Translations under genes and position numbers: made by a program
From: Parasponia andersonii
Lineage: Eukaryota > Streptophyta > Magnoliopsida > Rosales > Cannabaceae
Direction: 5' to 3'
Assembly: GCA_002914805.1 (NCBI GenBank)
Contig: JXTB01000073.1
Span: 109,863 to 173,862, forward strand
DNA: 64,000 nt
The notes under the pieces: model-generated
The model's input: only the letters and a program-made list of their open reading frames with translations
Told to the model about the DNA's origin: nothing
Databases searched by the model: none
In this document: positions 23,794 to 37,600 of the stretch, piece by piece
Position numbering within the stretch: the first letter of the stretch is position 1
Layout: each line of letters opens with the position of its first letter

Positions 23794-26780
23794 ATTTGTG
23801 TTATTGTTTAATTTATTTATTTCTCTATTATTTAGAATCTTCTTAGTGAACTAATTTCCGGTATCAACAACCCTTTATTTTGATTAACTATTTAGAATCT
23901 TCTCATTTTATTACTTGACTCTTTCTATTCTTATTTATCTTTATGTGATTAATTTCTAAAACCAAGGTCGTTTGAGGTAGGGTTAAAAAGTTAACGAGGA
24001 AGCCAACAAAAGGAGAAAAATTGTAAGAGAAAGTGAGAAGAGATAGAAAATTAAGGGAGAATGTGACGAGAGAGAAAAAGAGGGAAAAGAAAAACTGGAG
24101 AGACAAAAATTAGAGAGAGAGTGTGTGTGTGATAGAATAGAGAAAACAAGGAAAGAAAGGAGGAGAAAAATCTACATGTAAGAAAGAGCCTATATTGCAT
24201 GACTTATTATGAGCTACTTTTGGATTTATGAGCCCAAAAGTGGCTTTTAAATCTGGAGAAATATTAAAAACGTTTTTGGTTTTTGAAAACTCTTTCAAAA
24301 TAAGTAAGTCTTAGAAAAAAATTTAGATGAAAATTGTGCATTTCCAAATTTACTTTAGCTTTAAGAAGCGACCAAAAAAGCATCATTTATATCCTAAAAG
24401 TTTTTTTTTTTTTTCAGATATAACATTCGAAAAATTATGGTTTGACTTCTCTTCTTCTATTGGGACTAATGATGCCAATAAGCCATAATTCGCAAATTCC
24501 CCCTCTTTGAATTTCAAACATATAATAATCCCGATGAAATATATTACATTCAGCCCCATCATCGTAATCTCATTTCTCTATTGTTGCTTTTGATGGAAAT
24601 ATGCAATGCCAAAATTGCTTACTTTAAATGGTTCTAAAAGACTAAAATGGAGTCTTATGTCCACATATCCAGAAATTATTGTATTATAGAATACAATACA
24701 GAAAACGACGTTCCTTTCACAAGACCAAACACACGCGAAAATATTTTTCAAAGAAAAAAAAAATATTGATAATATAAGGAAATAAATATTAAAAACTTAA
24801 TAGGGGCATTTTGGGCACTGCAAAAAACCAAATTCAAATACAAGATGATTTATTAGAGTGGTCATGGAATTGACTAGATTAACCTCTTCCCCTCCAATAC
24901 AAGGTTAAAGCTCGAACGTCGAGCTTCAATCAAAATGGTAATTTCATAAAATTAAGTTCGATATTGGTTCTATATCAAAAATAAAACTCATTTGCGTCCC
25001 TATTTTGTTAAATATTTAATGGAATTAAAGGGAATTATTGTTTTTTAACTAAATAATCAAAATGCAAAATTTTAGAACTAAGAGATCAAATGAGACTTTA
25101 GCAATAGATCAATACCAGTAGGATCATTTATCCTCACTTGTATTTACAAGATGATTCGTTTGTCTATCAAGTCAGATTAAATCAATTAATGAAAAAAATA
25201 ATACATGACTAATTAATAATTTCATGGATTCCATGTGCTACAAAAAGAATAAGGCCAATAAATTACATAATTATAATTGTAGAAATTGATTACTTTAATT
25301 ACTATAATAGTAATACATTATGTTGTACTATAATTATTATTATTATTATAGCAATTTCTATTTAAATATTTTTTAAAACCCGGTATTCTAAGAACTTCCT
25401 TGGTTTTTTATTTTAAAAAATATTATTTAATATTAATTTTATTCCTTTTTTTTTTATAGTAGTCGTCAGAATAAATTAAAAACAATATATTTTTTTCTCC
25501 AGAGAAAACTAAAGCACTGATATTATATTACTTTATACAATGTCCTTCTATATGATATTGCACGGAAAGAGATATAAAAATGTAACTTTCTTTTATGTAT
25601 ATGATGATGACTTTAGGTCGATGGCGAGAATATAATTTAAATACTATTATAAAGAAAATAATAACCTATTTATTATATTTAAATGTTATTACTAGTTAAA
25701 TAAATATATCTTAATTAATTAGAATTTTGTCTCGAGCAATTATAAATGAAATGAATAGCACTAACGTTAATTAAACAAAATAATTAAAAACTTTAAATCT
25801 GTACATAACGATATTATAGTAAAGAATAAACTATAAGTAGGAGTTGAGCTGAATAGAATAGGAATAGATCAAAAAAAAAAAAAAGCAAACAAACAAACAA
25901 TATGAAACCTATCCGAGCTCCGCGTCCTTCCCTTTCCTTTGCTCTGCTCTCCACTCCCGTTGTGCTATCCTATACACAATTTGTTACTGCCAATGCTCTT
26001 TTTTTCTCTCTCTCTTTTTTTTTTTTTTTTTTCACTTTCTAAGTGGTTTGTAATTATAAAAATGGAATCATAGTTTTTTCCCATTCACTGTTTCTACTCA
26101 TTCCCTTACTATTCATTTGAGTATGGATCAGAAAATTTTGAATAAAGATTAGTAAACATTATTCCCTTTTCGATTCATTTAATTAACGAATAGTAAACAT
26201 AAACTATATATGTTATTGGCCATCTCAAAACATCAAAAGATGATATGAGTCTCTTATATGTTGGTCAATCTTAGAGAGTTGATGCATTAAAGTTTGTCAT
26301 TGATTCCAAATTGGCACAATCTGCCCGAGAAGATGTATGTTTTTTTCTCTATATGCTCCATTCCTTTCGCTAACACTCATAGAACCTGGGAATTTCATGA
26401 AAAAAAAAAAAAAAAAACGACTGGCAAGGACATGAATACTCAGATTTATCTAAACACGAGAATCAAACCTTCCAACCAACGGAAAAGCCTCAGAAGAACG
26501 TAGATCTATCTTCATCCAAGTTTCTCTATAAGATTTCTGTGAGTTTATACATTCAATCGCAGTGTCAGGTACAAGTGATGCTAAATAATTTTTTTTTAAG
26601 AAAACAATGCAGCCAACAAGAATATAATTTAGAGGGTAAAAGAACTGACAGCTCTAGTTTTCTTTTTTCAACGATTAGACCAAAGATTGCAGCCACGATA
26701 CAATGGGGAAGTCCAAAAAGCAGTCGTGTTTAAATGCCTGAATGAACATACAACATGAATTTGCATGAACAAAACAACAT
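23794..26780. other. Intergenic region between ankyrin and APO genes
   Basis: AT-rich with GA/GT-rich patches near 24070-24135, a pyrimidine-rich stretch at 25998-26034 and many homopolymers. No gene is supported. The last few hundred bases (about 26550-26780) are probably the 3' UTR of the minus-strand APO gene. Confidence 0.5.
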
Positions 26781-28484
26781 TCAAGCAACAAGATCAACTT
26801 CATCCCGATCAGGGGGAACCACGTCTAGTCTCATCATACTCCTGTACTGATCTGGAACAGGTGCTCCTGCTTGGACACACAGCTCTACCACAGCCGGAGC
26901 CTTGCCATAATATCTCTTCAGGTTGTTATCAAGAGCAGGCTCGTTAGGATCATGAACATGCCAAACATAATTTGGACCCACAAGATCGTCTATTGTTGCT
27001 TCTTGCCACGCATGCAAACCATTACGAGATTGATGCTTTGATGCCTTGCACATTCTGATCTTGTGGCCCTTGGGTCCTACCTGAACCTCTGGACAAAATC
27101 CACAAGTTTTCACGCTATACTTCCCCATGATCTTCTTCACTCCGGATGTCATCTCAAGCCATGACTCTAATGTCACAATGCTCAACTCTCTTAAGCTTTT
27201 ATCTACATTTTCTTTCATTTTATCCAGATGATTACCACCATTTTCCAAATCCACCAACCATTCAATTTTGGTTCCTCCATCAGAATGTACTGAGGAATCG
27301 AAAACTGTAGAATCTGAGATCCTCTCAATTCCATCAAGTTCTGTAATTGATTCGAAGTCTACGATTCTTCCTTCAATGGAATATACCGGTCTTGTTCTTC
27401 TTTTTGTGGGGTATTTTTGAAGGTCAAGACCAGCTTGTACACATAGCTCAAGAATGGCAGGGATCCGTGGCACAATAAACCTCTCATCATGCCCAACTCT
27501 TGGTTTTCCAACGCGGTCATAGAGATGGAAGCATTTGGGGAAGAAAATAACATCCTGAACTCCTCCCTGCCTCCAAACGTGTTTGGCACTTCGAAAACCA
27601 CTATTTGGACCAGTGCAGGTTCGAATTCCATGACCCACTCGTCCAACATGAACCTCATAGCAGTACCTGAGAAGACAAGCCTCTTCTAGCTTAAAATCAA
27701 TTAACTAACACGAACACATGAGATCTGTAGTTGAGAAATCAACAAACTAAAACTGCAAGGAACTGATCAAATCTATCAGCGGATTGACACTTAAGAAGTT
27801 GAAAGTTAAACTTGATCAAAAGCAAACATAATATAGATGGAATTAAGGCGCAGGTACATTAACCAAAACATATCTATTCCACGTACTCAATACAGAAATG
27901 AATTAAACCAACAAATTCTTTGAACCCACGTAAGAGTTTTAAGTGAATTTATTAGTATCACTTCAGAACTAAATCAGAAGTTTAACTCGTGCACAATAAC
28001 AAGTGAAGCACAAGCACTCAACGACAGGAAATAAATGAATAAAACTGTACAACAAAACTGTATATGAAATATCTACGCAAAAAAAAATAATTCATTACCT
28101 ACAACGCCGGATGGGGAAGACCTGAAGTAACTTCGACAAGCCAAGTAGGAGAGACTCTCGAGCTTGATAGACTCGGTGAGCCACAGGGATCAGTTCAGGG
28201 ACCAAAAGTCCATTGTCAGGGGGGTGTTCAAGCAGCTTACAAGGCTGGGCCTTCCTAGCTTCTTTCTCCTCCTTGGCTCTCTGAATCAAAATCTTCATGG
28301 GCGTCACATATGGCTTCCTTTCAGATTTATTTCTACACGGCTTCGGTACATCAGCATATAGAGGATCATCACCCACATTTGCTCCTGCAGTTAGTGTTCT
28401 CTCTGTTGCCAAGCACACATTTTGATCGAATTGACCACAGAGTCCCTTCAAATGTGAAATCCTGTGCACTATCCTTCTCTGCAT
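26781..28484 (-). CDS. APO3: APO family organellar RNA-binding protein, APO3-like
   Basis: Two coding exons, 28484-28099 and 27666-26781 (stop TGA), are joined by a GT-AG intron with the AGG codon split. This gives about 423 residues, in the range of plant APO1-3 and longer than I recall for APO4. The N-terminus MQRRIVHRISHLKG is basic and amphipathic, like a mitochondrial presequence; this ATG follows a splice acceptor (CAACACAG|ATG) directly, which supports it as the start. Two APO zinc-binding units are visible. Unit 1 (about residues 127-210) has CRYCYEVHVGRVGHGIRTC and KCFHLYDRVG. Unit 2 (about 317-400) has CGFCPEVQVGPKGHKIRMC and WHVHD. Each has the C-x2-C...H...C plus distal His pattern. 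Family members bind RNA and help splice group II introns in chloroplasts or mitochondria. Assignment to APO3 rather than APO4 is from length and N-terminus; APO1 and APO2 are chloroplast proteins. Confidence 0.9.
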
Positions 28485-29250
28485 CTGTGTTGAATCAATT
28501 TGTGAGATAAAAATGAGGAATAGGGGGAACAGGCATGGTTTCAACAGGACTCAATCCCTCCCGCAATCCTAACTTTAACAATAGTTTACTCCATGATCTG
28601 TTCAGCTAGCTTTCCCGATACAATTCAAGAAAAGAGAAAATTGAACTGAAAATCCAAGTGGGCACTTGCACTTCAATTATCATTACTATTATTTTTTTCT
28701 CCTTCCCCCCCCTCTCCCCCTAAAGGGCCAAAAACAAGTGGGAAAAGACTGTTTACCTCTAAGCTGCTTCACTATCCACATTCTTCTGGTAAAGCTCCTG
28801 TCAAAGCATAGAGGGTAATGCTACTTTTTGCTGAATATTCAACGGAAATATCTCATAATCACTCATGTTCAGCAAAACCAATAAACAGATAATTCAATTT
28901 CATGTAAGTTGATTATCGAATACTTTCAATAAAGACCATTTAATCCATCCTCCAAGCTTATAATTAAGAGCCAAATTGATTAAATATTGAAAAATAAATA
29001 AGCAAAACTTTTCAAACTTCTACAGGTCTAGTTAAACAACCATATAATTACAATGAGAGAGAGAGAGAGAGAGAGAGAGCAAAGCAAAGAAATTGAAGGG
29101 TGGTCTGGATATGGTGGTCGTCATACCTGGGTAGGCTGGGTTAGAGAAGAAGAACCAGAGAAGAAGCCAAAGTACTTTTCTGGGGACGGAGGCCATTGAG
29201 TTAGCAGAGAGCACGCACCTGGGTGTTTTATGAAAATTATCATAGAACAC
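28485..29250 (-). other. Probable 5' leader exons and introns of the APO gene
   Basis: On the minus strand two possible leader exons are seen. One lies near 29200-29127, ending TACCCAG|GTATGA. A short one near 28796-28756 follows TTTGACAG and ends CTTAGAG|GTAAAC. Each holds an ATG that is out of frame with the APO start, so they would form upstream ORFs if included. A (GA)n microsatellite sits at 29055-29079. Leader structure is inferred from splice-like signals only. Confidence 0.4.
29055..29079. repeat. GA microsatellite
   Basis: Twelve GA units at the 5' end of the presumed APO leader. GA tracts are common in plant core promoters and leaders. Confidence 0.9.
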
Positions 29251-30651
29251 CTTTTTCTTTGAAAATTACATAATCGGCATGGAATTTCAATTGCATGAAA
29301 AACCCTGTCCTTCGCGAAATTACGATTTTACACCTTTGGGTTTAGATTTCTTTCAAATTTATTCTAATCAAGGCAATAGGTTAATTATCCAAAAAAAAAT
29401 TAATAATAATTAAGGTCATTCCGTGAGAATACAAATTAACCTACATAAATACTACGGAAAAAAAAACCTCAAACGAAAAATTAAAATTAGTGACAAAACA
29501 AAATTGACTGATAATTTACATCATGCTTGGCTACTTAAACAAGTAGTATTTTATCTTATTTGGTCAATTTTGAACCTTTACATTTGATATATGATTGGTT
29601 GAGGTTGTGTGTTTACGGAGGATCAATTTGCATCTTCATTAATTGATTTTGATTAATTACGCTGATCAAGAGAAATATATTATGAAAAAAAATCCAAATC
29701 AGATTTGGATTGGAAAATTCTGAAACACTGTGTTCTTGTGTATTTTTTTGAATTTTTAATTAAAGGATGAAATAATATAACAAAATCCATTTTGCTTCAA
29801 ATACAGCAAAAATCCTACGTTCCCTCGGCTTATTGTCGAGGAACTAGTTCAAAAGTATTATAATGAAAGGAAATTAAAATTAGATTATAAACCTATCACT
29901 AAAATAGCCGTGGAGAGGGATAGAGCTAAACTGACAGAAAAGGTTTCTTTTTTTGAAGACGAGAAAAAAGGCTTTTTCATGACATGGAAAATGAAAACCA
30001 TTAGCCCCTAAGAGGTTTATTAAAATAATTTAATAATTATTATAATCAAATAACAATGTTTGGACTTTTCAAAAAAGAAAAATTAACAATGTTTGGACAG
30101 AGGTTGGTCATGGAACAACTAAAACTGAGCCAGCTGTAAAAGCTGAAGGCCAAAGGAAAATGACATTCCAATACAATGAGAAAACAACATCCAATCATGT
30201 TAGCAGTTCAAAAATTCTAACAAGTGCTCTTTCGAAAAAAAAAAAGGGAAAATTCTAACAAGTGCAATAGTCAAAATCTTCTTTATGGCTCTCTCACTCT
30301 CTCTCTCTCTGTGACCAACCAAAAACAGAGCCCACTAGAGAAGAAGATCAAGGGAGAAGTTAAAAGATAATCTTAGTACAAATATCCAAGGATCTTCTGT
30401 ACACTGAATGATTGTTCACTCACAAATGTGCAAAACTTGGACCCTCTGTTTGGCCTCAATATGAAGAATTTCAGATAAATTAGGAGAAAGTTGTTAAGCA
30501 ATAGTCATCCAAAAACCGGAGTCCTTCTCTATAGCCAAAAAAGGAAGTGGATACACCACCTTTAACAAAATATAATTGGGGAATTTATAGTTTCTAAAGG
30601 GCGTTATTACGTTTCAAAGTCACAGTTAGCCGCTCATTTGACTCGTTCGCT
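29251..30651. other. Intergenic between APO and MEI2-like genes
   Basis: AT-rich, with no ORF of interest. The right part (about 30300-30651) is probably the 3' UTR of the MEI2-like gene, and the left part the APO promoter. A CT microsatellite lies at 30292-30311. Confidence 0.5.
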
Positions 30652-33600
30652 TCAATCAGAGTCCTTTGAGGAACCTGATGTCGAAGAATCGAGTCCAACA
30701 AAATTTTCCTCATGATTTGCAAAAGCTGAAGAGATCCCTTGGTAATTCTCCTCATTGCCACTCACTCGAGTTCTTCCTGCTCTCGACCGGATACTTGTAC
30801 CCATGGGGAAGGGCTCCTGCAGAGGAAAGATAGGGTCAATTTCCGTCCACTGCAACCCACCCCAAAAAGTTTGACATAATTGTGGTTCACCACTACTTGT
30901 TGAACAAGAATGATTTCCGTCATTCGAAATTCAAAAATCAAATTCGAAAACTTTGAAAGATTTCCATCATTGAGCTAATGGTGATTTCAATGCACCGAGC
31001 TGGAACTTGACTAGATGTATGCTCTTTCAGAAATTCTTATCTGATAAATATACCCAGAAGGACCCATTCCCTCTATTTTTGAAGTTCCCCTAGCGTTTGA
31101 AACAAAATATATAAAAAAAAAATAAAGCTGAAACTACTTGTATTCATAAAGAATATTACTAGTGAGGAAAAACCAGTAAGGAAATTAGTCTGTCAATATC
31201 TTACCGGATCACCAGCATTTGGGCCATCTGTATGAAACAGAATAGGGCGACATCGTTTATCCTCATTCATTAAGCTTGAATTCTGGAAATGGGCAATAAG
31301 GGCAGCTTTCCCTTGAATACGAGCATATGCCAGAGTTGCCACCTTTTCACTGTTAAACTTCTCCCATTTTTTGCCATTAAATGCCTGTAAAAGAAATATA
31401 ATCCACATTTATCACCTTTTGCTTAAAAAGACATGAATAACTTCAAAACGACATGAATTTGGTGGGGGAGGAACTCAAAACTATTAGCAGACCAATTTTT
31501 GGTGAGTCAAACCTGATGGAATGGAATAATCTCTCGAGGATCAATCATGTTGATGAATGCATAACCCACATTGCACTTGTTCTGTTAATGAGGTACATAA
31601 AAATATGAGCTGCAACATGTATATAAGTTCCTTTTCCAGCATAAAAAATATGGTTCACAGAGTAATTTACTTGCCTTGAAGTCAATTGGCAGATAGAGAA
31701 AGTCATAAGTTCCACGACAATGCTCATCAATTGCAGCAAGAAGCATCTTTGAAGTATACCTGTGAAACCAGTAGTCAGCTCTAAGTAGGAAAAAAAAAAT
31801 TGTATACTACCATATCAAAGACAGATTGATTGTCTAAGGTATTCATGGTTATCACAGTATAGTGGCATAGTAGCCAATAAATGCTATTTATAACCATAAA
31901 GTTTTATGGCAACGTTACCCTTCCCTTTATATTTGGTTTAATTACTGGAATTATTTGTTCCGTGACTAAATTGACAGCATGTTTATTGTCTAGTGGGATA
32001 ATTGGATTGTTCTTTTGTGAACAAGCTTTACAAGCAGATACGTACTTGTTAGGAATGTTTTTTATCATGAGTGTTGTTCGGCTGTCCTCCCCATTCAATA
32101 TGCGATCAATATCAAGCTCATATTGTCTCTTATCCACGTTATTAGAATTCACTTCATTCCTTCGGTGAGACAGGCTTCTTGCACTTTCATGCAGAGAATC
32201 AAAAGACGTTGGCATTGAAATTACTGGATTCCTCCCAGGAAATATGTGACAGCCACGGCGAGAAGAGTGTTGTGGTGCATTTACAGTCATGTCTATGCAA
32301 TTTCCGCCAACTTGAGAAAAGATTTTGTGAGAAGAAATATCCATGAAATGCAATTGAGGACTACCATGAAAACCTGCACTCCCAAGAGAACCAAGGTGAA
32401 GACCAGAGGTTTCCGGAGAATAGGCATGCCTTTCCCAGAGCGAGTGATTAATCGCTGGTGCTGATCCAATGTGGTGAGGTAAAGGTGAAGAAGAATTCAG
32501 TATATGAGGTGATGTTCTAGGGAGTCCTTGAGTTTGTGGAAAGCAATGTGCCTGAAGACCATTGACAAATGATGGCGAATTGCGCCAGGCCGAGGAGCTT
32601 GAAGGAGGTTGCTGATACGAGCTTGGATTATTCCAAGCATGATGTTCATGAACAGAAGTTTGCCCATTACCAGAAGATCCAAAAACTACCAAAAAAATAA
32701 AGAAGTTTGTCAACAACAAATTCACCCAAATGATGCTGATGATGAAAAACTAAATTAAGTATCGGGGACACAGGAAAAGAAACAGAAATGAAAATAAAGG
32801 CTAAAAATAGGTCATCAACCAAAAATTACAACATGAAGAACTACTGCTTTCTCATTCCAATTGGTTATGCTAATATTGGTATCAGAAAGTATGAACGTAC
32901 TGGTTAGATTATGGAATATTTTGTGGGAATATTTACACCCTCCATCTAGTCTAACAAGAGTACTACCAAATATGAATTAGAGAAACAAAGTCGAAAAAAA
33001 AAAACTGGAATAGAAACCATATATTCCCGGAGTGCCAAAAGCATAATGTGAAAATGGGAACCAAATACGAGTGCAGAAGTATCTATAGCTAAAGCTGAGT
33101 AGGAGTAAGCCAAGGAAGAAGAGACAGAACCAGGCCAATCACTAACAAGGTTCTGCTTAAAAAATCATTTACTGCAAGCAACTATATCCAAAAATAAAAA
33201 AATAAAAAAAGGAAAGAGAAAAAAAATGTACCTCCTTTAACTTCCATTGGGTGCCTATTTATATTCACACCATGACCGTGACTGATGTATTCTTCCCTTA
33301 TTCCAAGACCCAGACTAGTTATGTTTGCAATAGCAGCTGGAGAGATATGTGGAATACCATGGGCTAAACTATCATGATTCTCAGGAAACGAATGGGCATG
33401 GAAACCATGAATTCCTTGGTTACCGAACTTCATTTCATCAAGAGAGTTACCAGACTCGCAAAAATCAAACTGTTTGCTACTAGACATCATTCTCATGGGA
33501 GAGGGCATGGTCTTAGGAAGGCTAGAACTCTGATGAGAGAAAGCACTTTCAATAGACGTGCTCAAAGATGAACCCATTGCAGGATGAAAGCCCCGGTTAG

Positions 33601-36600
33601 AATGAATAACCATGCAGCTTGGTGCAATTACGCCAGGTGATACTTTTGCTGTAAAGACGTGTTCCATGAGCGGGGGCAAAAAAAGAACTTACTTTTTAGA
33701 AAACCAAAAATACTGAAGAAAGCATTCTTAACAAGCACATCATACCTTTGTGTCCTGATGATAAGTTGTCAGAAAAGCCATGACAAATATTGGGTTCATG
33801 ACCACCTTGTTCCAGATTGGGCACATGCACCAAGCTGCAAAATGCAGTATCTTTTACGAAGTGTAATTTAAGAGAAAATCAAAATGAAAGGCCGACAAGG
33901 AGAAAGAGGACAGAACATAGTAGATAAAATGGACGAGTGAAAAGATAGTTACAACGGGCAGCCACGGAATGAGATGCCTTAGAAAACTCAAAGTTTCTCT
34001 ATAAATATCAGGGCAAACAAGAGTGAAACCAAGTCAACCTAAAACTATAAATTGTCTCATGACACAAATCTAGGTATAAGGGCCATAGATTATCAAAAGG
34101 AAGCAAGTATTGGTAGATAAATAGATGAACATACCCCTGTCTGGTGCTTCCAGGATAGCCTGGTTCAAGAATGATCTGCTTTCCAGCAATGTTTGTCTTA
34201 TTCAATTTGCAATAAGCCATTTCTGCAGCTCTAACATCATAAAACTCTACAAACTTGATGTGATGCTTCTCTGGAATTTCACAAATCTAGAAACAAAACA
34301 TAATAACCAAATTTGAAAGCCTGGTATATTGAAGCGGCATACCAGAAGGGAGAGGAAAGGGAGTTTTGGGGGGGGAGAAGAAACCACTTACTTGCTTAAT
34401 TTCTCCATAAAATCCAAAAATTTGATGAAGGTCATCATTTGAAACAGTAGAATCAAGGTTAGATACCACCAACATTCCCTGGTTGATATCTTTCTCAGAA
34501 GGATTGTCCTGACATATTACAAAGTACAAACACATAAAGCAACAAAGCATCATAAGCATGTAAACACGAATTAAATTACAATGAAAGGATGGGACCGGGG
34601 TGCATGAGGCTGGTAGAAGTAGGAGGACGAAGGTAAATTTGTAAACATACGGGAACATCAGTTCACTACCGTACCTTGGGTATTGAATAATGTATGTCAA
34701 GGTTCCTACACTTCAGTGGCTTACTCTGAAGTGCTTTCATTGCATTTTGAGCTGCCCTTATATCATAGTAAGAAATCATAACAAAACCACGGTGCTTGCA
34801 GGCTGTGTACAGAGTTCGTATATCTCCATATTGCTGACAGAAGAAAAAACACTTGTCAATTTAACATGCAAGGTAAATCAGTGTGACTTGGTTGCATGGC
34901 GTTCTAAATAATAAGCTGGAGAGGATAGGAGGTATGAGCACCTCGAAAAGAGCTTTTAATTCAGAATCCTCAATGTTGCTATTGATATTTCTGACGAAAA
35001 GTGTTCTAGAAGGGTGTTCACCATAAGGGTGTTCACCAGTAACTGACCCATTACAACCAGCTTGACCATTCGAAACTCCCCCAAAAAAATCATGTTTTCT
35101 GTGGATGACAGATAAACGATCCTCTCCTAGTTCCAAGCCTCCACCATTGCTAAACAGGTCAATGTCTTCAAATTCATCACCATTATTTGCATGAGCATTG
35201 TATGCCAGCACATCAGGCATACCAGAAAAGAGATCATCTTCATCAGGAAGGAGATTCCCAATAGTTTTCCCCTCAATTTCTTCAGGACAGTTAAATGGTC
35301 TTTCCTCATCATTAGAAATAACAGTATTGGCAGGTTGACAATATACAGCATCATTCGCCGATAATTTCACTGCATAACGATATGAGTATGTATGAATTAT
35401 GACAATCACTATGCAAATTTTGAAGGCATATACAGTACAAAATCTGATCAAATGTGGCCACTAATTATAAATATAGGGAAACAAATTGAACCAAGTTACT
35501 GGAAACATGGTAATTTCTATACAGTGTTTTGAATAAGGGCTTGTTAGTTCTGGAACTAAAATTAAATTTCTGTGAGAAATGAAATGAGGTATCTGATTTG
35601 ACCAAAACAGAAGGTTAAAGTAGCCAGCAAAATATAAAAAAGCTTTTTAATAAACATGAAATGGGAAGCTTACACTTTCTACAAAAAATTTCCGACAATG
35701 AACTTGAGAACAGACTACTTTCATGCTGGAGTCCATTCGTGAGATTTTTCTTTCCATCCAAGCTATAAGATTCTGGTTTCATACACAAATCCGACCACAA
35801 TTTGAGATCATGATCCATAGGTTTCCATGAAGCTCTGGAGATATTGGCAATTCCTTCTCCACCAATAGTCTGCCCTTCTGCTTGTACCCGGGCTGGATTG
35901 GACTGTGGCATCTCCAAACAATGCATCGACCGTCCCACAACTGGTAAAAACTTTTCCAGGGGTGAAAAGGAATCCAACTTGCTGCCCGGTCCCATAATTC
36001 CGTCCATTCCAACTAAAAACAATATTTAACAAGATGTGATAACTTCCTCTAATAGCATATTTCCATGTGAAAATACCAGATGTCCCAACATAAGGGAAAT
36101 AGCAAATACAAAAACAAAAGGGGAGAAAGCTATTTCACTTAAATACTCAAAAGAATATAAGCTTTAATAAGGCAAGATTCAGAAAAACGCTAGAGAAAAG
36201 CAAAATTAACTGCAACATCCGTAAACAAATGAAAAATAGTGCAACAAACAGGAAATGACACACCACCAAATATACATCTACAATTAAGAACTGCAATGCA
36301 ATTCTTTCCATATAACAACAGGTATTTACCAAAAACCTGAAACAGAAGCATAACATTAAAACCAATCAAGCAATATTTACAGCTAGATGAACTAAGTTAG
36401 CAAGTTACCAACTGCATACCAATTTTACCAACTACGTCAGCTAAAAGTCTTTACCAAATTGTGCCAACATATGACGTAAAAAAATTAATATGCATGTAAT
36501 AGAAACAATCCAAGAGAAAATCACTGATAGATACAAATTTCAAAAATAAACTACTTCTAACCATTTCCTAAAAAGTTGTACTTGCAAAAGGAAAAACTTC

Positions 36601-37600
36601 TGAAAGAAGGCCTCAGTCGCCAAAAAACTAAATGGTCCCAGTACAGAAGAGTAAACTAGGCTTGAAAAACCCTGCCATTTTCATAAAGAGGCTTAACTTA
36701 TCACTACGAGAGGATCAGGTATCACCAATAAGACGAGTAAAAGAAGAACAATAAGAAGCGGTGGGAAGGAAGGACAGCCGAACATAAAAACTCCTGCATT
36801 TCAGTATAGATCCTTAGCATTTTATTTGAGGCACATTCCTTATTTTTGTTTATTCCTATTGAGCAGCAAACTCAATTCTTAAAATCTAAATACTCAATAA
36901 TGGATTCATAGCAAAAGAAAACTCCTCTCTTTTGGAATTGGGACCTGCGAGGGGCTGTGCACGCCAGGAATAGGATGACCAAACTTATGCAAAAATCCTT
37001 TTTTTAAGTACCGAAAAATAGAATGTTTGGGACCTTATAGTTGTACTTTGGTAATTCATTAACAAGTTTTGGCTAGCCGTTTCACTTAATCACTCCATCA
37101 TGCATGCAGGTAGGGAGTTTCTAAATGAATACAACTAATAACTTCAACACCTTTCAAGACAAATAAAGTAATAAACAGAAGTCCAATTTCAACATAGATT
37201 GTAACTTAACAAAATGAATTAGAAGATAGACTAATTCCGAAAAGCTACAACTGGTGATTCTTACCTTGGTGTTCAGGCATAGTTTTTAGTTTCTGAACTT
37301 GTTTCTGCCCAATGAAAGTCGAGAACAAATTAAGCACCGAAATACTAAGTGTGGACGGGTCCATGAGAGGACGATCATCCTTTTAAAAGATAAATAAGAC
37401 AAATAAACACGAAAAAGGAACCTCAGAGTGAAATAAAATCGCAAATGTCCCCCATATTTGATGTTAGTAGATAATCATATCGAGTGGAACAAATTTTTCG
37501 AATGCATTTTAATGGTAAATACCTCAGAAGGAAAACAAATTTCATCAAAGAAGTGGGATGGGGCTGCTACACCCCTTTGTTCCATTACTTCAAATGGCAT
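30652..37600 (-). CDS. MEI2-like RNA-binding protein (AML1/AML4 type), complete
   Basis: Fourteen coding exons read on the minus strand: 37600-37523, 37304-37265, 36012-35674, 35369-34942, 34833-34675, 34508-34392, 34286-34135, 33834-33746, 33648-33232, 32685-32046, 31759-31675, 31581-31513, 31384-31205 and 30816-30652. All phases agree and total 2958 nt, 985 residues. The start MPFEVMEQRGVAAPSHFFDE is the AML1/AML4-clade N-terminus. RRM1 is about residues 274-345 (RTLFVRNINSNIEDSELKAL), RRM2 about 358-432 (GMLVVSNLDSTVSNDDLHQI, HHIKFVEFYDVRAAE). The C-terminal RRM3, the MEI2 signature, is about 810-910 ([57 protein letters not shown]). Family members bind RNA and influence meiosis, growth and meristem activity. 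The intron between the 31759-31675 and 31581-31513 exons uses a GC donor (TTCAAG|GCAAGT). No stop or frameshift is seen. Confidence 0.93.

Noticed and set aside
37265-37280. Downstream ATG (MPEHQ) as the MEI2-like start
   Set aside because: An upstream exon at 37600-37523 joins in frame and gives the N-terminus typical of the AML1/AML4 clade, so the start was moved to 37600.
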